DNA from: Gonocerus acuteangulatus
Taxonomy: Eukaryota; Arthropoda; Insecta; Hemiptera; Coreidae
Length of the DNA stretch: 64,000 nt
Assembly: GCA_946811695.1 (NCBI GenBank)
Contig: OX328123.1
Location: 29,862,322-29,926,321, forward strand
Direction: 5' to 3'
The translations under genes and the position numbers were made by a program. Positions 44,374-56,440 of this stretch are shown here, piece after piece (position 1 is the first letter of the stretch; each line of letters opens with the position of its first letter). The notes under the pieces were generated by a model. The model searched no databases and had not been told where the DNA came from. It saw only the letters and a list, made by a program, of their open reading frames with translations.

Positions 44374-45768
44374 GTCCGACTCGCAGGAACTGCGTCTTCT
44401 TAGCGCGGTTACGTACATCTCGAAGAAATGGAATCGATTAGCATCATAAATCACAGTAAACTGACAGTAGTCAACTTACACAGAAGCGGATAATTCTTAA
44501 TCTGTATAAGTCAATACAATTATGTACTGAAAACGTACTTACTCTTTGACTACTGCTGAGAAGGCTCTATTCTAAACAACCAAAAATTCGTTGTAATTTT
44601 AAGTATCTTGTTTTAATAGCAAATTTGTTTTACTGTTATAATCAACTGTAAATATGTGCTTCATGGCGAATAAAATTCCATTCTGTCGTGGGTTAAATCT
44701 TTCTATAAAATAAGAAATAACGATAACTTCAGTTGGAGGCTATGAGGAAGGTTATATATATAGAAGAATTGAAAACAAACTATGCACACGTCATCGTGAT
44801 TCGCCACAGCCATCTTGATTACCACAGTCACTCCAAACTTATTACCAATACCTTTCACCGCTTCTTAGCTTGTTTTACTACATTACTAATTTTACTGATA
44901 ATTGCAATTTAAAACTAGAAACAACCAAGTAAAAAGTGAGATAAAGAAAGAGAACCATTTCAATACAACAAAACAAACACTTTTTAAGTTTAAGTGCTTA
45001 TATCTCTCATTGACGATGCCCCATCGAATATTGCTTCAGAACCTTTTTTGTAGAGAATTTAGCAAGCATTCGAATGGTCACTTTCCACTTACCACGATTT
45101 CCCAACCGTTATAGAGATATTTACGAAAAATGTATGGAGATCCGAAATCTTTTCATGTCTATTAATACAATAATTTTTTTCGCATACTTCCTTAAATCCA
45201 AATATAGCCAAAATTTAAACATCTTTTTGGGATTAATTTCCAAGATTTAGAAAATATTTCAATTGAATCCCGCGATTCTAAGTACTCAAAAAAAAAATAA
45301 TGACTTATAAGAACATTGATTCCATCTCAGAAACGGTTAAAGATATCACCTTCAAAATGGTTTCATTCGTTTTCTTATGTTAAGAAACCTATAAAAAAAG
45401 TACCTGCAAGCATATAAACTCAAAAACGTAAGCGTTACGATTTTGTTTGCGCGAATTTCGCCCCAAACACTATCTTCTATTGGGCGGATTTTGCTGGTTA
45501 ACGAACTTGACCTTTCAAATTAGACGACAGATTTTTGTGCCAAATTTCGTCAAAATCGGACCATCTTTGAGCTTGCTAGAGAGCGAACAGACAAGCATAT
45601 ATATAAATATATATATATACAAATTTTACCCACCTATCGTGTATATATAAATTTTCGTGATCTATAGGGCCTGAAACGTGAAAGTTTCTAGTCGGCACTT
45701 CCGGATTGCGTCATGAGGTCAACCTCAAAAGCGGGTTCTCCCTATGGAGATAGGGAGTAACCGCGCTA
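44374..45768 (+). mobile_element. Element X, full-length copy nested in another X (copy d)
   Basis: Ends are defined by the interrupted host copy: start GTCCGACTCGCAGGAACTGC, end AACCGCGCTAAAA. Head, subterminal TTAGCGCGGTT, body, GCGCGAATTTCGCCCCAAAC block, short (TA)n at 45596-45620, hairpin CTCCCTAT/ATAGGGAG, and subterminal AACCGCGCTA (inverse of the head's TAGCGCGGTT) are all present. It inserted into an A-run. No ORF of note. The layout suggests a Helentron-associated non-autonomous element. Confidence 0.88.
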
Positions 45769-46211
45769 AAAAAAACGTAAGCTTTACGATTTTTTTTGCG
45801 CGAATTTCGCCTCAAACGCCATCTTTCAGTGGGCGGATTCTGCTGGTTAACGAACTTGACGAACTTTCAAATTGGACGACGGATTTTTGTACCAAATTTC
45901 ATCACAATCGGACCATTAGTTAAGCCAGAAATGAGCGAACAGACAATATTATATATATATAATATATATATATATATATTACATATATATAGATATATAT
46001 TATATATATATAGATATATATTATATATATATATAGATATATATTATATATACATATATATATATATATATACAAATTTGAACCAACGTTATTTTCGGTC
46101 TCTAGGGGTTCTGAAACGCGAAATTTTCTAGTCGGCACTTCCGGATTGTTTCATGAGATCAACCCTATAAGTGGGGTTCCTTGCTATGAAGGGAGGGAGG
46201 AACCGCGACTC
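45769..46211 (+). mobile_element. Element X, 3' part of the interrupted copy (e)
   Basis: Continues copy c: GCGCGAATTTCGCCTCAAAC, then a TA-rich microsatellite with regular TAGATATATATT interruptions (45945-46072), CTAGTCGGCACTTCCGGATT, and a terminal hairpin with GGGAGGGAGGAACCGCG. Confidence 0.85.
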
Positions 46212-47257
46212 AAAATGTTTTTTCTATTATTTATATTATAACTTAGGATGAATTAATGCTTATTTATTTATTTCCTTATTTTGCATTTACATTGTATAAA
46301 TTCTGTTTACATAACCGCTCAAGAAGTAATTTACAATACATACATGTTTAATTAGCGTTAATTGTTTCGAGGTTGTACAATTTGTTCACTCTGTGCTTTT
46401 GGTCGTAGATTCGATTCTCGCAAGAAGTATTAGCTTTTTTTTCGAAAAAATAAAAGGCATTAGCCTAGTTGGGGCTTCAAAGGAGTAGCATCCTCTAGAT
46501 AGCTTTTTTTTCGTAAAAAAAATTGATGTTTAAGTGGACATAAATATTGAAAAAAATAATGTAACAAAATTCACTTGTAAAACGCCTGTTTTTATTCGTT
46601 TGTATGTATATATCTATATATCGTAGGAACTAAGAAAAATAAGTATGAAATGTAAATCACCATATTTGAAATGAAAAATTAGCTCTGGTAATGCAATGGT
46701 TAAAGTTTTAAAATATTTTTAATAGTATAAGCAATATTTCTTTCAAAAACGTTATTTGAAAATATTTTGTTTGCAACCCCCTAGGCTTTTTTCCTACGTA
46801 ATTTTAAATAGTTGCTTCAGTCACACGTAGTAGTGATAGGTTTCCCGACATAAGTAATAAAAGCGCTTATCAAAATTTGAGATACAATGCCTGCTCAGAG
46901 CTGTGAGTGCTGAACAGTACAAACAAATGAAGCAGTTCCGACACCCCATTCAAGGAGCAGAAGCTTTGTGCCTGGGGTTATTTGTCTGAGGGCGCTGCTG
47001 ACAGAGAGGTTAGGAAGGTAGTTAACCTTGCTGGCAGGCTGAGTAACCTTCCAAAGGAAAGGGCTGGGAGGTTATTGACCGGTTACAGCCTCCCCACATT
47101 CGACCAAGCCCTTTATTGGAAACTTGTATTTGCAATTTTCGTTCCAATTCCAGCGATCCCCGCCAATGGAGCAGTCTCTCTCCGCCACAGTTTAATCTAT
47201 GCTTCCTCTAGTACCAGGCGTCCATATATTGGAACCACAGGAACGTAATTATACAAT
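46212..47257. other. Unassigned stretch including a decayed tRNA-Ser-like SINE
   Basis: At 46345-46505, TCGAGGTTGTACAATTTGTT CACTCTGTGC, TAGATTCGATTCTCGC and TTCGAAAAAATAAAAGGCAT TAGCC follow the order of the tRNA-Ser-like SINE at 8483 (plus strand here). An 88-residue frame at 46982-47248 is open but unrecognised. Confidence 0.5.
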
Positions 47258-47609
47258 CAATCAGGGAATAGTTGGGATTCGGCTTAAAAAACCTTAATAC
47301 GATTATTGTAAAAAATCTATATTGAGGACGTTTCGGCTTCTCTTTGGTAGCCAGAGGAAGACCAATGTTAAGTAACCATAATGGAAGTATATCTGATACT
47401 TTTACTATGTTTACTTATATACTTTCACTATGGGTACAGATATACTTTCACTATGGTCACCTAAGTGTTAACTTTGGTCTTCCTCTACCTCCCGGCACTT
47501 TCATTGCTGACGAAGTCTACCAAAGAGTAGTCGAAACGTCCAGAGTATAGATTTTTTACAAAAATCGTTTTGAGGTTTTCCTAGCCGAATCCCAACTATT
47601 CCCTGATTG
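47258..47609. mobile_element. 352 bp terminal-inverted-repeat element with hammerhead-like arm
   Basis: Arms of about 93 bp: CAATCAGGGAATAGTTGGGA TTCGGC ... ATCTATATTGAGGACGTTTC on the left and its complement on the right. Inner parts (AGAGGAAGACCAA and TTGGTCTTCCTCT) also mirror. The right arm contains a hammerhead-like motif (47504-47543). It is non-coding. Confidence 0.85.
47504..47543 (+). ncRNA. Hammerhead-like motif, CUGACGA core
   Basis: CTGACGA (fits CUGANGA) at 47507-47513, stem II CTAC/GTAG (47517-47520 with 47527-47530) closed by CAAAGA and extended by a G-C pair beyond a mismatch, then GAAAC and GTC. Stem I is weak (TTG/CAG), so a single copy may not fold alone. Confidence 0.45.
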
Positions 47610-47816
47610 CTTATCACCTCGACGGCTAACTATCTAATCTTCAGGGCTAATTATACAAATTAAGAGATTCAGTCGCGATGGATTTGCTGAAACTCTGCAC
47701 ATTCGGAATGTGTCAATCCTCAGGAAGGGAGCAGGAACATCATCATACACAATATCAGCCAAACATTTTACTCATCTTACTCAGAAAACTAAATTCGGGA
47801 ATTCGGGGAAAAAATG

Positions 47817-48229
47817 TCGCTCTCAACTAGGAAAAAAGTTATTAAGAACTAAGGTTTACTGTTAAGCACGTTCAGAAAGCTAGTGTAAAAAAACGATATT
47901 TCTAAACATGCGCATGCGCAGGGATGTACAATTGGAAAATAAAGACCTCTAATTTGAAATATTGATAAATTATTTATTGAAAAATAATTGTAAATTTTAA
48001 GGGCCTCCTCACCTGTCATAACCAGTCGCATTATGGGCATTCGTGCTACGTGTTTCTGCTCGCTTCGCTCGCTCAAGAAGATATCTAAACTCTAGTCAAT
48101 CGAACTAGCTAAAATTAATAGAATTCATTAATTTTAGCGAGTTGGATTGACTAGAGTTTGCGCCAGCTCTCCTAACCTGTATAACAGTGAACTTTAGTGC
48201 TTAATAACTTTTTTCCTAGTTGAGAGCGA
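47817..48229. mobile_element. Inverted-repeat element of about 410 bp with palindromic core
   Basis: TCGCTCTCAACTAGGAAAAA AGTTATTAAG at the left is mirrored at 48182-48229. Inside, 48087-48159 is a near-perfect palindrome (AAACTCTAGTCAATC ... GATTGACTAGAGTTT) centred on GAATTC, related to 15102-15160. Confidence 0.8.
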
Positions 48230-48914
48230 TTTTTTTTTTAACGGATTCGTGTTTAGTGCATCAAAATACGTTATATAGAAAACATGTGAAAAACATCGGT
48301 GAGTAGGCCCCTAAACCTTACCAAAAATAGCGTATTGTATATTCTTACAGTATAACATCCCTACTCGCTTCTGGATAGATTTTAGTTATTTCTGAAATTT
48401 TCAAGGAAAAATTAACGTCTGGTGTGAGCAATAACGTGAGAATAACTAATACATATTATCTTATTGCAGATATTATTTTGTTAAAAATATGCTCATTCTC
48501 ACCCAGTTTCAGGTTAGCGGGCATTTTGACTTTTAGCTTCCTCCAACTTGGGGCTGTAAGTAGCAAAATAGTAGGAAAGAATTTAGATAATCTTGTAACT
48601 GTGTAAAGTACATTACTCAATTGTAGAAAATGATAAATCAATCAAACATTTAACTTTCTGTGTGAGAAGACCGAAAAGTTTGTAAAACAATCCGCTTTGG
48701 AAGCCTTGTAAGATCTCTATCCACTGGAATTGATTCTAAAAGGTAAAAACTAAGATTACATTTGTTCAGAAACTCTATCGAATATTGTTTCAGTTCACAT
48801 TAAATCCGCATATTTAAGAATAAAAATCAATATCTACTATATATTTGTCAAATTACACTCACTGACTCAGCGCCCAGCCCAAACCACTCGACAGAAAAAT
48901 TTGAAATTTTTCCC
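48230..48914. other. AT-rich non-genic stretch
   Basis: Overlapping small frames on both strands at 48424-48641 are not recognised as anything. Confidence 0.45.
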
Positions 48915-48944
48915 TAGAGACCGAAAATAACGGTGGTTAAAATT

Positions 48945-48998
<54 letters not shown>

Positions 48999-50106
48999 TG
49001 TTCGCGGATTTCCGGCGTCCCTGATGGTCCAATTTTGATGAAATTTGGTATAAAAATCCGTCGTCCAATTTGAAAGGTCAAGTTCGTTAACCAGCAAAAT
49101 GCGCCCACTGGAAGATGGCGTTTGGGGCGAAATTCGCGCAAAAAAAATCGTAGCGCTTACGTTTTTGAGTTCATATGCTTGTAGGTACTCGTTTTATAGG
49201 CCTCTTGGCCAAGGAAAACGAATGAAACCATTTTCAAGGCGCTAGCTTTAACCGTTTTTGAGAAAATTGGAAAAATAGTTGTTGAATATCGTTTTTGGTT
49301 TGGATACTTATCATGGAATTCAGTTAAAACCTTTATGCATATTTGAATTTCATCAAAACTAACATGTTAAACTTTTGGTTACGTTTGGAGTTAAGGAATG
49401 GTTAGAATAAAATATTTTATGAACAGACATGAAAAGTTTTGGGAACTTCGTATAATTTCATTAATATCTCGAACGCGGTTGGGAAATCGTGATAAGTGGA
49501 TAGAAATTATTTGAAAGCTTTATAAGTTCTCTACAAAAAAGATTCTGAAACAATTTTTGATTAGGTGATGTCAATCGGAGAAATAAGTGCATAAACTTTG
49601 AAGTAATTGATTTCGTTTATTCCAACGGTTCTTTTTGTCTGTTTTTATTCCTTGTTATTTTTTAATTGCTTATAGTTGGATAATGTATTTGACAATAAAA
49701 CGGATTAGGTAAAATAAGAAAGACAATTCATTGTTAGAAATATAGCTTGCCAAGAGAAAGAGATTCGATGACGTCTTTTGAATATTTTCAATTGCTTTCA
49801 TGCTGTTGGTTTTTTTTTTTTATTTTTTTTATTTTTTAATTGATTTTATTTGTAGAATTATTACTTAGTAAACGGACACAGGAATATGTGAAAAATTTTG
49901 ATATTTTCAAATTCATTGAAACGTATGAAATTAAGTATCGGTAGAAGAGGATTCTAGGGTCTGGCGGACCCGACCAGGTAAAGCCATAAAACCCTTTGAA
50001 CAAAGGCCGAGGAAAATATTATCTGTTACTATTCTAAGCTTTTCAAATGACAATAGGCATATGAACAGGAACCGCGCTATGATGATGCAGTTCCTGCGAG
50101 TCGGAC
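48915..50106 (-). mobile_element. Element X, copy f
   Basis: On the minus strand it starts GTCCGACTCGCAGGAACTGC after an A-run, then CATAGCGCGGTTCCTGTTCA. It keeps the whole 5' half and body, closely matching copy c in the 5' half and the 150-465 segment in the 3' half, and a (TA)n tract at 48947-48995. It stops shortly after TTATTTTCGGTCTCTAGGG, lacking the terminal hairpin. Confidence 0.88.
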
Positions 50107-51638
50107 TTTTTAGTTTTAAAGAGCGCACGCTCGCCTAGGCAGCATGCGTTGCTAGGACGATAACAGAACAGCTGTTACCGTACTGTATCTATTTCGTGAT
50201 ATTATTTTTAATTGCGGTTCATTTCAACTTTGATGGCAGTCCTTGAATTACTAGAAATAAACTGTCCCTCATAGATTTTACGCTGTGAGGGACAAAATCA
50301 CAATTTTAATTGAGGTTCATTTCAACTTGTCCCCCATAGAGTACACCTGGTGACGGTCCAACCGAGGTAATAATATCCCGAGCCCTTGCACAAGCTCCCA
50401 TCCCCAGTCACAGCACTTCTTGGTAATGCTCGCAAATATTAATCTCAAATGGTAGCTGAGAAACATTTTTTTTTTTTTTTAATTTTAACGTATATTTATT
50501 AATGGCTACGATTTTTAACCTGTACTGATGTAACTCCTGTTACTGGTAACCTATAGATGACGGGTTATCTATAGATTATCTGTTTGTTGACACTGGTCCG
50601 GAGCGCCCCAGTCTCAAGAAACCTTATACTTTGATTAATTATCAATTGATGAATAACATATAGTATGACGGGAACCATGCTATAATAAACTGCAAAAAAA
50701 ATATATATAGTAGCGTTAATTTTGATGATACATTATTTAACGCAATAAAATAACTACGTATCTGCCGTGACGAAGCACGGGCATTCAGGTTGTATTTTAA
50801 TAAAAGTTAATAGCTTTTTTTATGAATCTCATTCATAGCCGAAAGTAGCATTTACTACTATTCAGGAATCGCGTATATGGCCCCTTCGGCACTATAAGAA
50901 GTGTAGTTACCCATCAATTTGATTTATTCTCAAACTTCGTGAAAAGTATGCTATTTTTCCTCACCAAGTAATATTCTTTTTGTTCTCGAAAATAGAACAC
51001 GCCAGGTACAAATAGGTACATGTTCCTATGAAAATAATTGTGGAAAAGAGTCGATTATCCACCTGCAGGAACACTTCAAATCGCTGTCGAGAAGGTAATG
51101 ATCATATATCAACATCCTTGAGGAATCGTAAAGATCAAGTTCACAATCATCCAACGTTTATTCCATCTTGGTGTATTCTTAGCCATGCTTCGGCTAAACG
51201 CACTAAAATTATTTCATAACTGCGACAAGCTGGCACGAGTATGAATTCTTATTGCCTAATCATCAACATAAATACTTGTCTCAGACACAATAGCATTCGA
51301 AAATGCTATTCCTTCCTTAGACTTTAAGTTGCACTACCTCCGTTCCAATAACACCAACGAGGTAGTCCAGTAAAGATACATGAACAGAACTTTAAGAATG
51401 ACACTAAAGCAACTATGTTCTTTCGCACGAAAAAAAAAACAGAGATTCTTCTAATTAGCTATTTAAGCATATTTATAATATTGATATGTTATGTAACTAC
51501 GGCTTCCAATTTCGGTTCGGTCAGGCTCACAATCGGTGGCCATCATATGTAGGTTTTATCTCACTCGGGGGCTCCTTTCGCTGTGCTGCATTCTTCTGAA
51601 AGAGCATTTAAAGGAATTAATGAATTGACGGATGACAC

Positions 51639-51640
<2 letters not shown>
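50107..51640. other. Non-genic stretch
   Basis: T-run at 50467-50480. GGTAACCTATAGATGACGGG at about 50547 is reminiscent of SINE tail sequence. No gene recognised. Confidence 0.5.

Positions 51641-51684
<44 letters not shown>
51641..51684. repeat. Poly-T run, about 44 bp
   Basis: Pure T. It could be the reverse of a retroposon poly-A tail, but no retroposon body is recognised to its right. Confidence 0.9.
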
Positions 51685-51688
<4 letters not shown>

Positions 51689-51837
51689 AAGTCAATAGAC
51701 TGCTTCGTGTTTACATTGAGAAAGTTTGAAGATTTTACAGACGGTTGGGCTTCTCAGAAGTATTAACCTAAGCCCAGGGGACAAGAGTCCAGACCCTACG
51801 GCTTAAGCTTGGGGGTTTACCAAGACATTCGTCACTT

Positions 51838-51992
<155 letters not shown>

Positions 51993-53584
51993 ATAAATAA
52001 GGACTAGACCTTGTTAAATCATAATAAATATTTTTCGTACTCTTACCTCTGAAGCTTATTTTTGCATTATCAGGCCTACGAAAATAGGGTTTTTATCTTT
52101 GGACAAGGTCACTTAAAATTGCTTTGGTCTCCTGCAGAAGTCTTAGCAGAATTGTATTTTGTCATTCTGCATAATGTAGACTAATTTAATATACAAAGCC
52201 TAAAAAAGAAAAAAAAATGTTGTAGAAGTGTTTTATCTTTCAACCTTCGCCTTTGCGGAGGAAAGAGATATGAATAATGTAAATTAATAATAATCAATTA
52301 TTTCCTATGTGAAAAATGTTTGATGAATTCAAAATTGTCAAGGAGCATGGTTAATAATGATTTATATTCTCAGGACTCAGATATTTTGTTTAACCAAATC
52401 AGAACAAATAAAAAAGTGATAAAAAATGATATGGAGGGAGCTATTATAATGCGAATAAGTTATTTGTCCCGTAGGTTTGGGGATAGGGAATGGCTGTTGA
52501 AGGCAAGGGCTATTTGTTTTGGAGAGTGCTCTCCAATCCTTCTGTCGGTTGGATTGTTCCATGGATACCCTGAGAGAGAGAGAGAGAGAGAGAGAGATGC
52601 TATTGGAGTGGAGTGAGTCCGCATCGATCAGGAACCGCTCCTGTTTTTATTCCCCAACATCCCGCCAGGTAGCGCAGATTGTCTTCTAATTGCTTTAATG
52701 GCTGTTTTTCTTTCTAAAAGCTTACCAATGATTTTAATTCAGCTTTAGGAATTAACACGATGTTAATTCGAATTACAGTCAGGATTTTAGAAAGGGGCCG
52801 TCGTTCCACAGTACGGTATATGGACTAATGTTTTCGCAACCGATTCAGCTACAATACAGCTTGCTATCCAATAGTTTAGTAACTAATACACATAGTTGTT
52901 GTATACATGAAAACGTCGTATCACGTTGTTCCGATTCTTCGAAGATGATGTCTACTCTGGCGACACCTAAGGAAAAAATGAAAAAAATAAATAAACAAAA
53001 ATAATAAAAATACATTAAATAAAAACTAAAACTATTTTAATAGACTAACCACAAGAGAGAAGTGCGAAAATGTCAGAAAACTATTTACATTTAGTACCAG
53101 CTTTAAGACTAACAATAATCAGCTTTAAGACAACCATCAGCAGCGTGCCTGACTTAGTGGGAGATCAAGCCAATTATGTTTTGGAGGACCTCTGTGTTAT
53201 CCACAAATAATTTTTCTAGACAAAATGTGTTAAAATGTTTATTGGAGGATATGGTTGCATATGCGCAAATGAGAAGGATGCAGCACATTTATTAGTACAA
53301 TAATTTGCTCTCATACCTGTTGGTGAACATCGTCGACAGTGGCCTGATAATGACGCCGAAGGTGCTCGTCCACAACACTCAATGATTCCACTGATGACGC
53401 TCTCCACCAACAGATATGACAACGGTATATTGACTAGCGTACCTAGCCCCTGAGATTATGTACAACATAGTTACCCAAGGCAGAAATAAAGGGTATCTCT
53501 CCTAATGAATGATTCGAAGATGTAACGACCATCACTTCTAAATAAAGTATGAATGGAACGATGATAATAAAGTTGTTTGAATAG

Positions 53585-53588
<4 letters not shown>
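51993..53588. other. Unassigned stretch
   Basis: A 98-residue frame at 52320-52616 ends in a (GA)n tract (52570-52598). It is open but resembles no family I know. Other small frames are equally unsupported. Confidence 0.4.

Positions 53589-53633
<45 letters not shown>
53589..53633. repeat. Poly-A run, about 45 bp
   Basis: Pure A. Possible retroposon tail, but no element body is recognised upstream. Confidence 0.9.
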
Positions 53634-53635
<2 letters not shown>

Positions 53636-54448
53636 AACAAGGAATCTTATAAGGAGAAGTTAGTTATGGAGGAAGAGACGTGGATAAGAGTTCGGTCCCG
53701 TGCACTCTTCCAATTTGGCATTGAACCCAGATACTTCCGTTTATTTATGCTACCGGGCTCATATCACCAAATGTATGATATAATAAAATAATCCAAAATA
53801 CATCACTGTAAATAATGCCATTTTTTAACCATTGTAATAATACATTTTTTTCGCTTTCAGGTGAGTTCAGAACTACAAGGTCAATCCAAGACTGCATTGA
53901 AAGCCAATTTACAGGTATTATTAATTGTAAGAATTGGTGGATGTTCAATAATTATTATCATTATCATTATAATTAAGTATTATTATATCCTTAATTATTA
54001 TAGTTATCATTAATTTATATTATCATTATATGATGTGTCTTAGTACGTAGTTAGTAATATAAGTCAGGGTTTTTGTGACATTTTTTCCCTTATAAATAAT
54101 TGTTAACCTTTATTTTAATCACTGCAGTGTTAATCCTAGAAACAGTGTATTTGTGTGGTATAGAGGTACACACGTGTTATTGTATTATTTGTCTTTTATT
54201 CAATAAACATATAAAAGAAAAAAAAATTGGTGGATGGTGGAAATTGGAGTTCAGAGTAATGAAAAAGAGTCCAAAATTTGCAAAGGTATTTTATTTTTGA
54301 CATAACGGCCATTTTCTATGCCGTGAAAAATTGTACTAAGACGTCGTTTCAGCTATGGCCTGACGAGCTTAAATAATTGTAGGAATGGCTGGATGGTGGG
54401 GAAATTGGTGTTATTAACGATTTAGTCCGTAGTTCGTAAAATGACTAG

Positions 54449-54498
<50 letters not shown>

Positions 54499-55224
54499 TA
54501 AATTTTGAACATCCTAAATGAAACATGTGGCATTAAGAATTGAAAAGTATTGATTTATTTGTTACCCATAAACTGGAGAAAATGACTTTGACCAGACATG
54601 GTACGACTATCACCACCCCTTTACTATGTTATATCACTTAAATAAAAGAAGTCATTTCGTGGAGCCTACTTGCCAACAGCTAAGTTCATCTGCTCTCCGA
54701 ATGTAAAGCTCTCGCCCTGCTATGGTCTTGGGAGGTTCATCCATTAGCAAGTTAAATTGAACCCCTCGACACCAACTAGTTAGATCTCAGGGCTGGTGGA
54801 CAGCGGTTCCCGCTTATCATTGTACGAATAAATAATCTCACCGGATTGGGAAAATAACACAACAGCTATAAACTAAAAAAATATATAAACCTGAATATTA
54901 TTGTAAACATAGTCGGCTCTAGACAAAAAAATTCTGGGGGGGGGGGCTAATTTAGTATGGGCTTACCGCCGTGCCTGGGGGTGTAGAATCAAATTTTTAT
55001 AACCAGGCACCTGTAAATCATTTAAGGCGTTTTTGATAAACTTGGAACATAAATTAATTAGAACCTATTACTTTTAATTTGCCTAAACGAATACGTCGCC
55101 ACGAATTTTCATTGTGGGGGCTAAGCTCCCCGCGTTTAGCCGCCACTGATTGTAAATGTTTTCGATTCCTAATACTATTTTCCTCCTCTAATCTACGCCA
55201 ATTTATCTTAACTATCTTAAATAT
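53634..55224. other. AT-rich non-genic stretch
   Basis: (TA)n at 54453-54495 and a G-run near 54938. No gene recognised. Confidence 0.5.
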
Positions 55225-56440
55225 GATATGAAGGAGTCGGGGCAAAATATTACCAAGCAACATTTTGATCAAAGCATGACTGCAGTTCCTAATGTTGGAT
55301 ATTATTTGCGACTATCAGTCTGTGATGCAAATTCTGCTAAAATATGACTACAAGCTCTGTATGCTACTTAATCTTATTGCCCCTAACCATTTCAACTGAT
55401 AGTCCCACATAATATCCAACATACAGCAGCTACAGTTAACCCTGGATTGACACTGCCATTGACATCTACGTTATTGACACCGTGGGGTAGATTTTACCCC
55501 ATACTTGGAAAATATATAAAATAAATAAATTTCAATTTTTTCTTTTGTTTTTTTATGCAAGAACAACGTATAGAGCAGGAACATCAAGAAATAAATTCAA
55601 ACAGGAATAAATCTGCCGAATATTAGTTAAAATTCACAAAATAGCTGGGAAATCCTAAAACTCAATATTGTTCATATACCAAATAATCATCCTGTAAAAA
55701 ATATACTATTCTGAAAATATTTTTTACGAATAATAAACTAGAATGATCAAAATCCATAAAAAAATAGGAACTTTAGAAAAATACAATGTTCTGTCCAATT
55801 GAGACTCGTTAACATTTAACACATTTTGGCGATCGGTGTGCATGACCCTTCTACACACAGAACATTGCATTTTCGTCTTCCTAAATTTTTTCTGTTACAA
55901 AATTTCCCATGTTTGTACAAGATAACGAAAGATGTTAAAGGTCCGGAGTTGATTCATCTTACAAAACAACAAGCATCAGTGTCTTCAGAGGATTTGGTAT
56001 GTTGTCCAGTTGGACACTAACTGTCACATGAGCTCTCACCAGTTGGTAGTCCAAATCAAAAAGAACATCTTTTCTGGGCAGTTTTCAGGCCATTTTGTCA
56101 CTTAGAAAGCCGCAACATGGAAGTAATCGACATGTGAAGATGTATCAGATGAGCGAAAAAGACATACGTTAACTACACCGTGGGGTAAAAAATACCCCAT
56201 TCAGAACTCGCGACCTTCTCATGCAGCGATTAACAGAGAACTGGCGTTGTTTATATTAGGGCATACCAGATAATGCACTTCCGATTTTTTAGGAAGAAGG
56301 AGGGAGTCTTTAAGATTTACAAAATTTAAGAAACACGCCATAGAACAAAGTGTGGGGTATTTTTCACCCCACGGTGTCAATCCAGGGTTAAGTTTTGTTT
56401 TAAATGTTGCTTGGCACTATTTTGCCCCGACCCCTTGATA
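55225..56440. mobile_element. Inverted-repeat element split by a piggyBac-like insertion
   Basis: 55225-55439 and 56388-56440 together match the uninterrupted 265 bp element at 25782-26046: GGGGCAAAATATTACCAAGC, GTTGGATATTATTTGCGACT, CTACAAGCTCTGTATGCTAC, GCTTGGCACTATTTTGCCCC. The interior insertion is described separately. Confidence 0.9.
55440..56387. mobile_element. piggyBac-like non-autonomous element, TTAA target
   Basis: 948 bp between TTAA at 55436-55439 and 56388-56391. The ends CCCTGGATTGACAC are perfect inverted repeats of 14 bp. The CACCGTGGGGTA ... TACCCC block is also mirrored, at 55478-55502 on the left and just inside the right end, and a further copy lies near 56178. On the minus strand near 55840-55885 a short frame RKTKMQCSVCRR has a CxxC like the cysteine-rich C-terminus of piggyBac transposases, but the call is weak. 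TTAA and terminal CCC fit piggyBac. Confidence 0.9.

Noticed and set aside
46982..47248. 88-residue ORF
   Set aside because: Open but with no recognisable domain and no supporting signals; expected by chance in a less AT-rich patch.
52320..52616. 98-residue ORF
   Set aside because: Ends in a GA microsatellite, resembles nothing known to me, and an opposing frame overlaps it.
53216..53422. Cysteine-containing minus-strand ORF
   Set aside because: Cysteine spacing fits no zinc-binding motif I recognise, and no context supports a gene.
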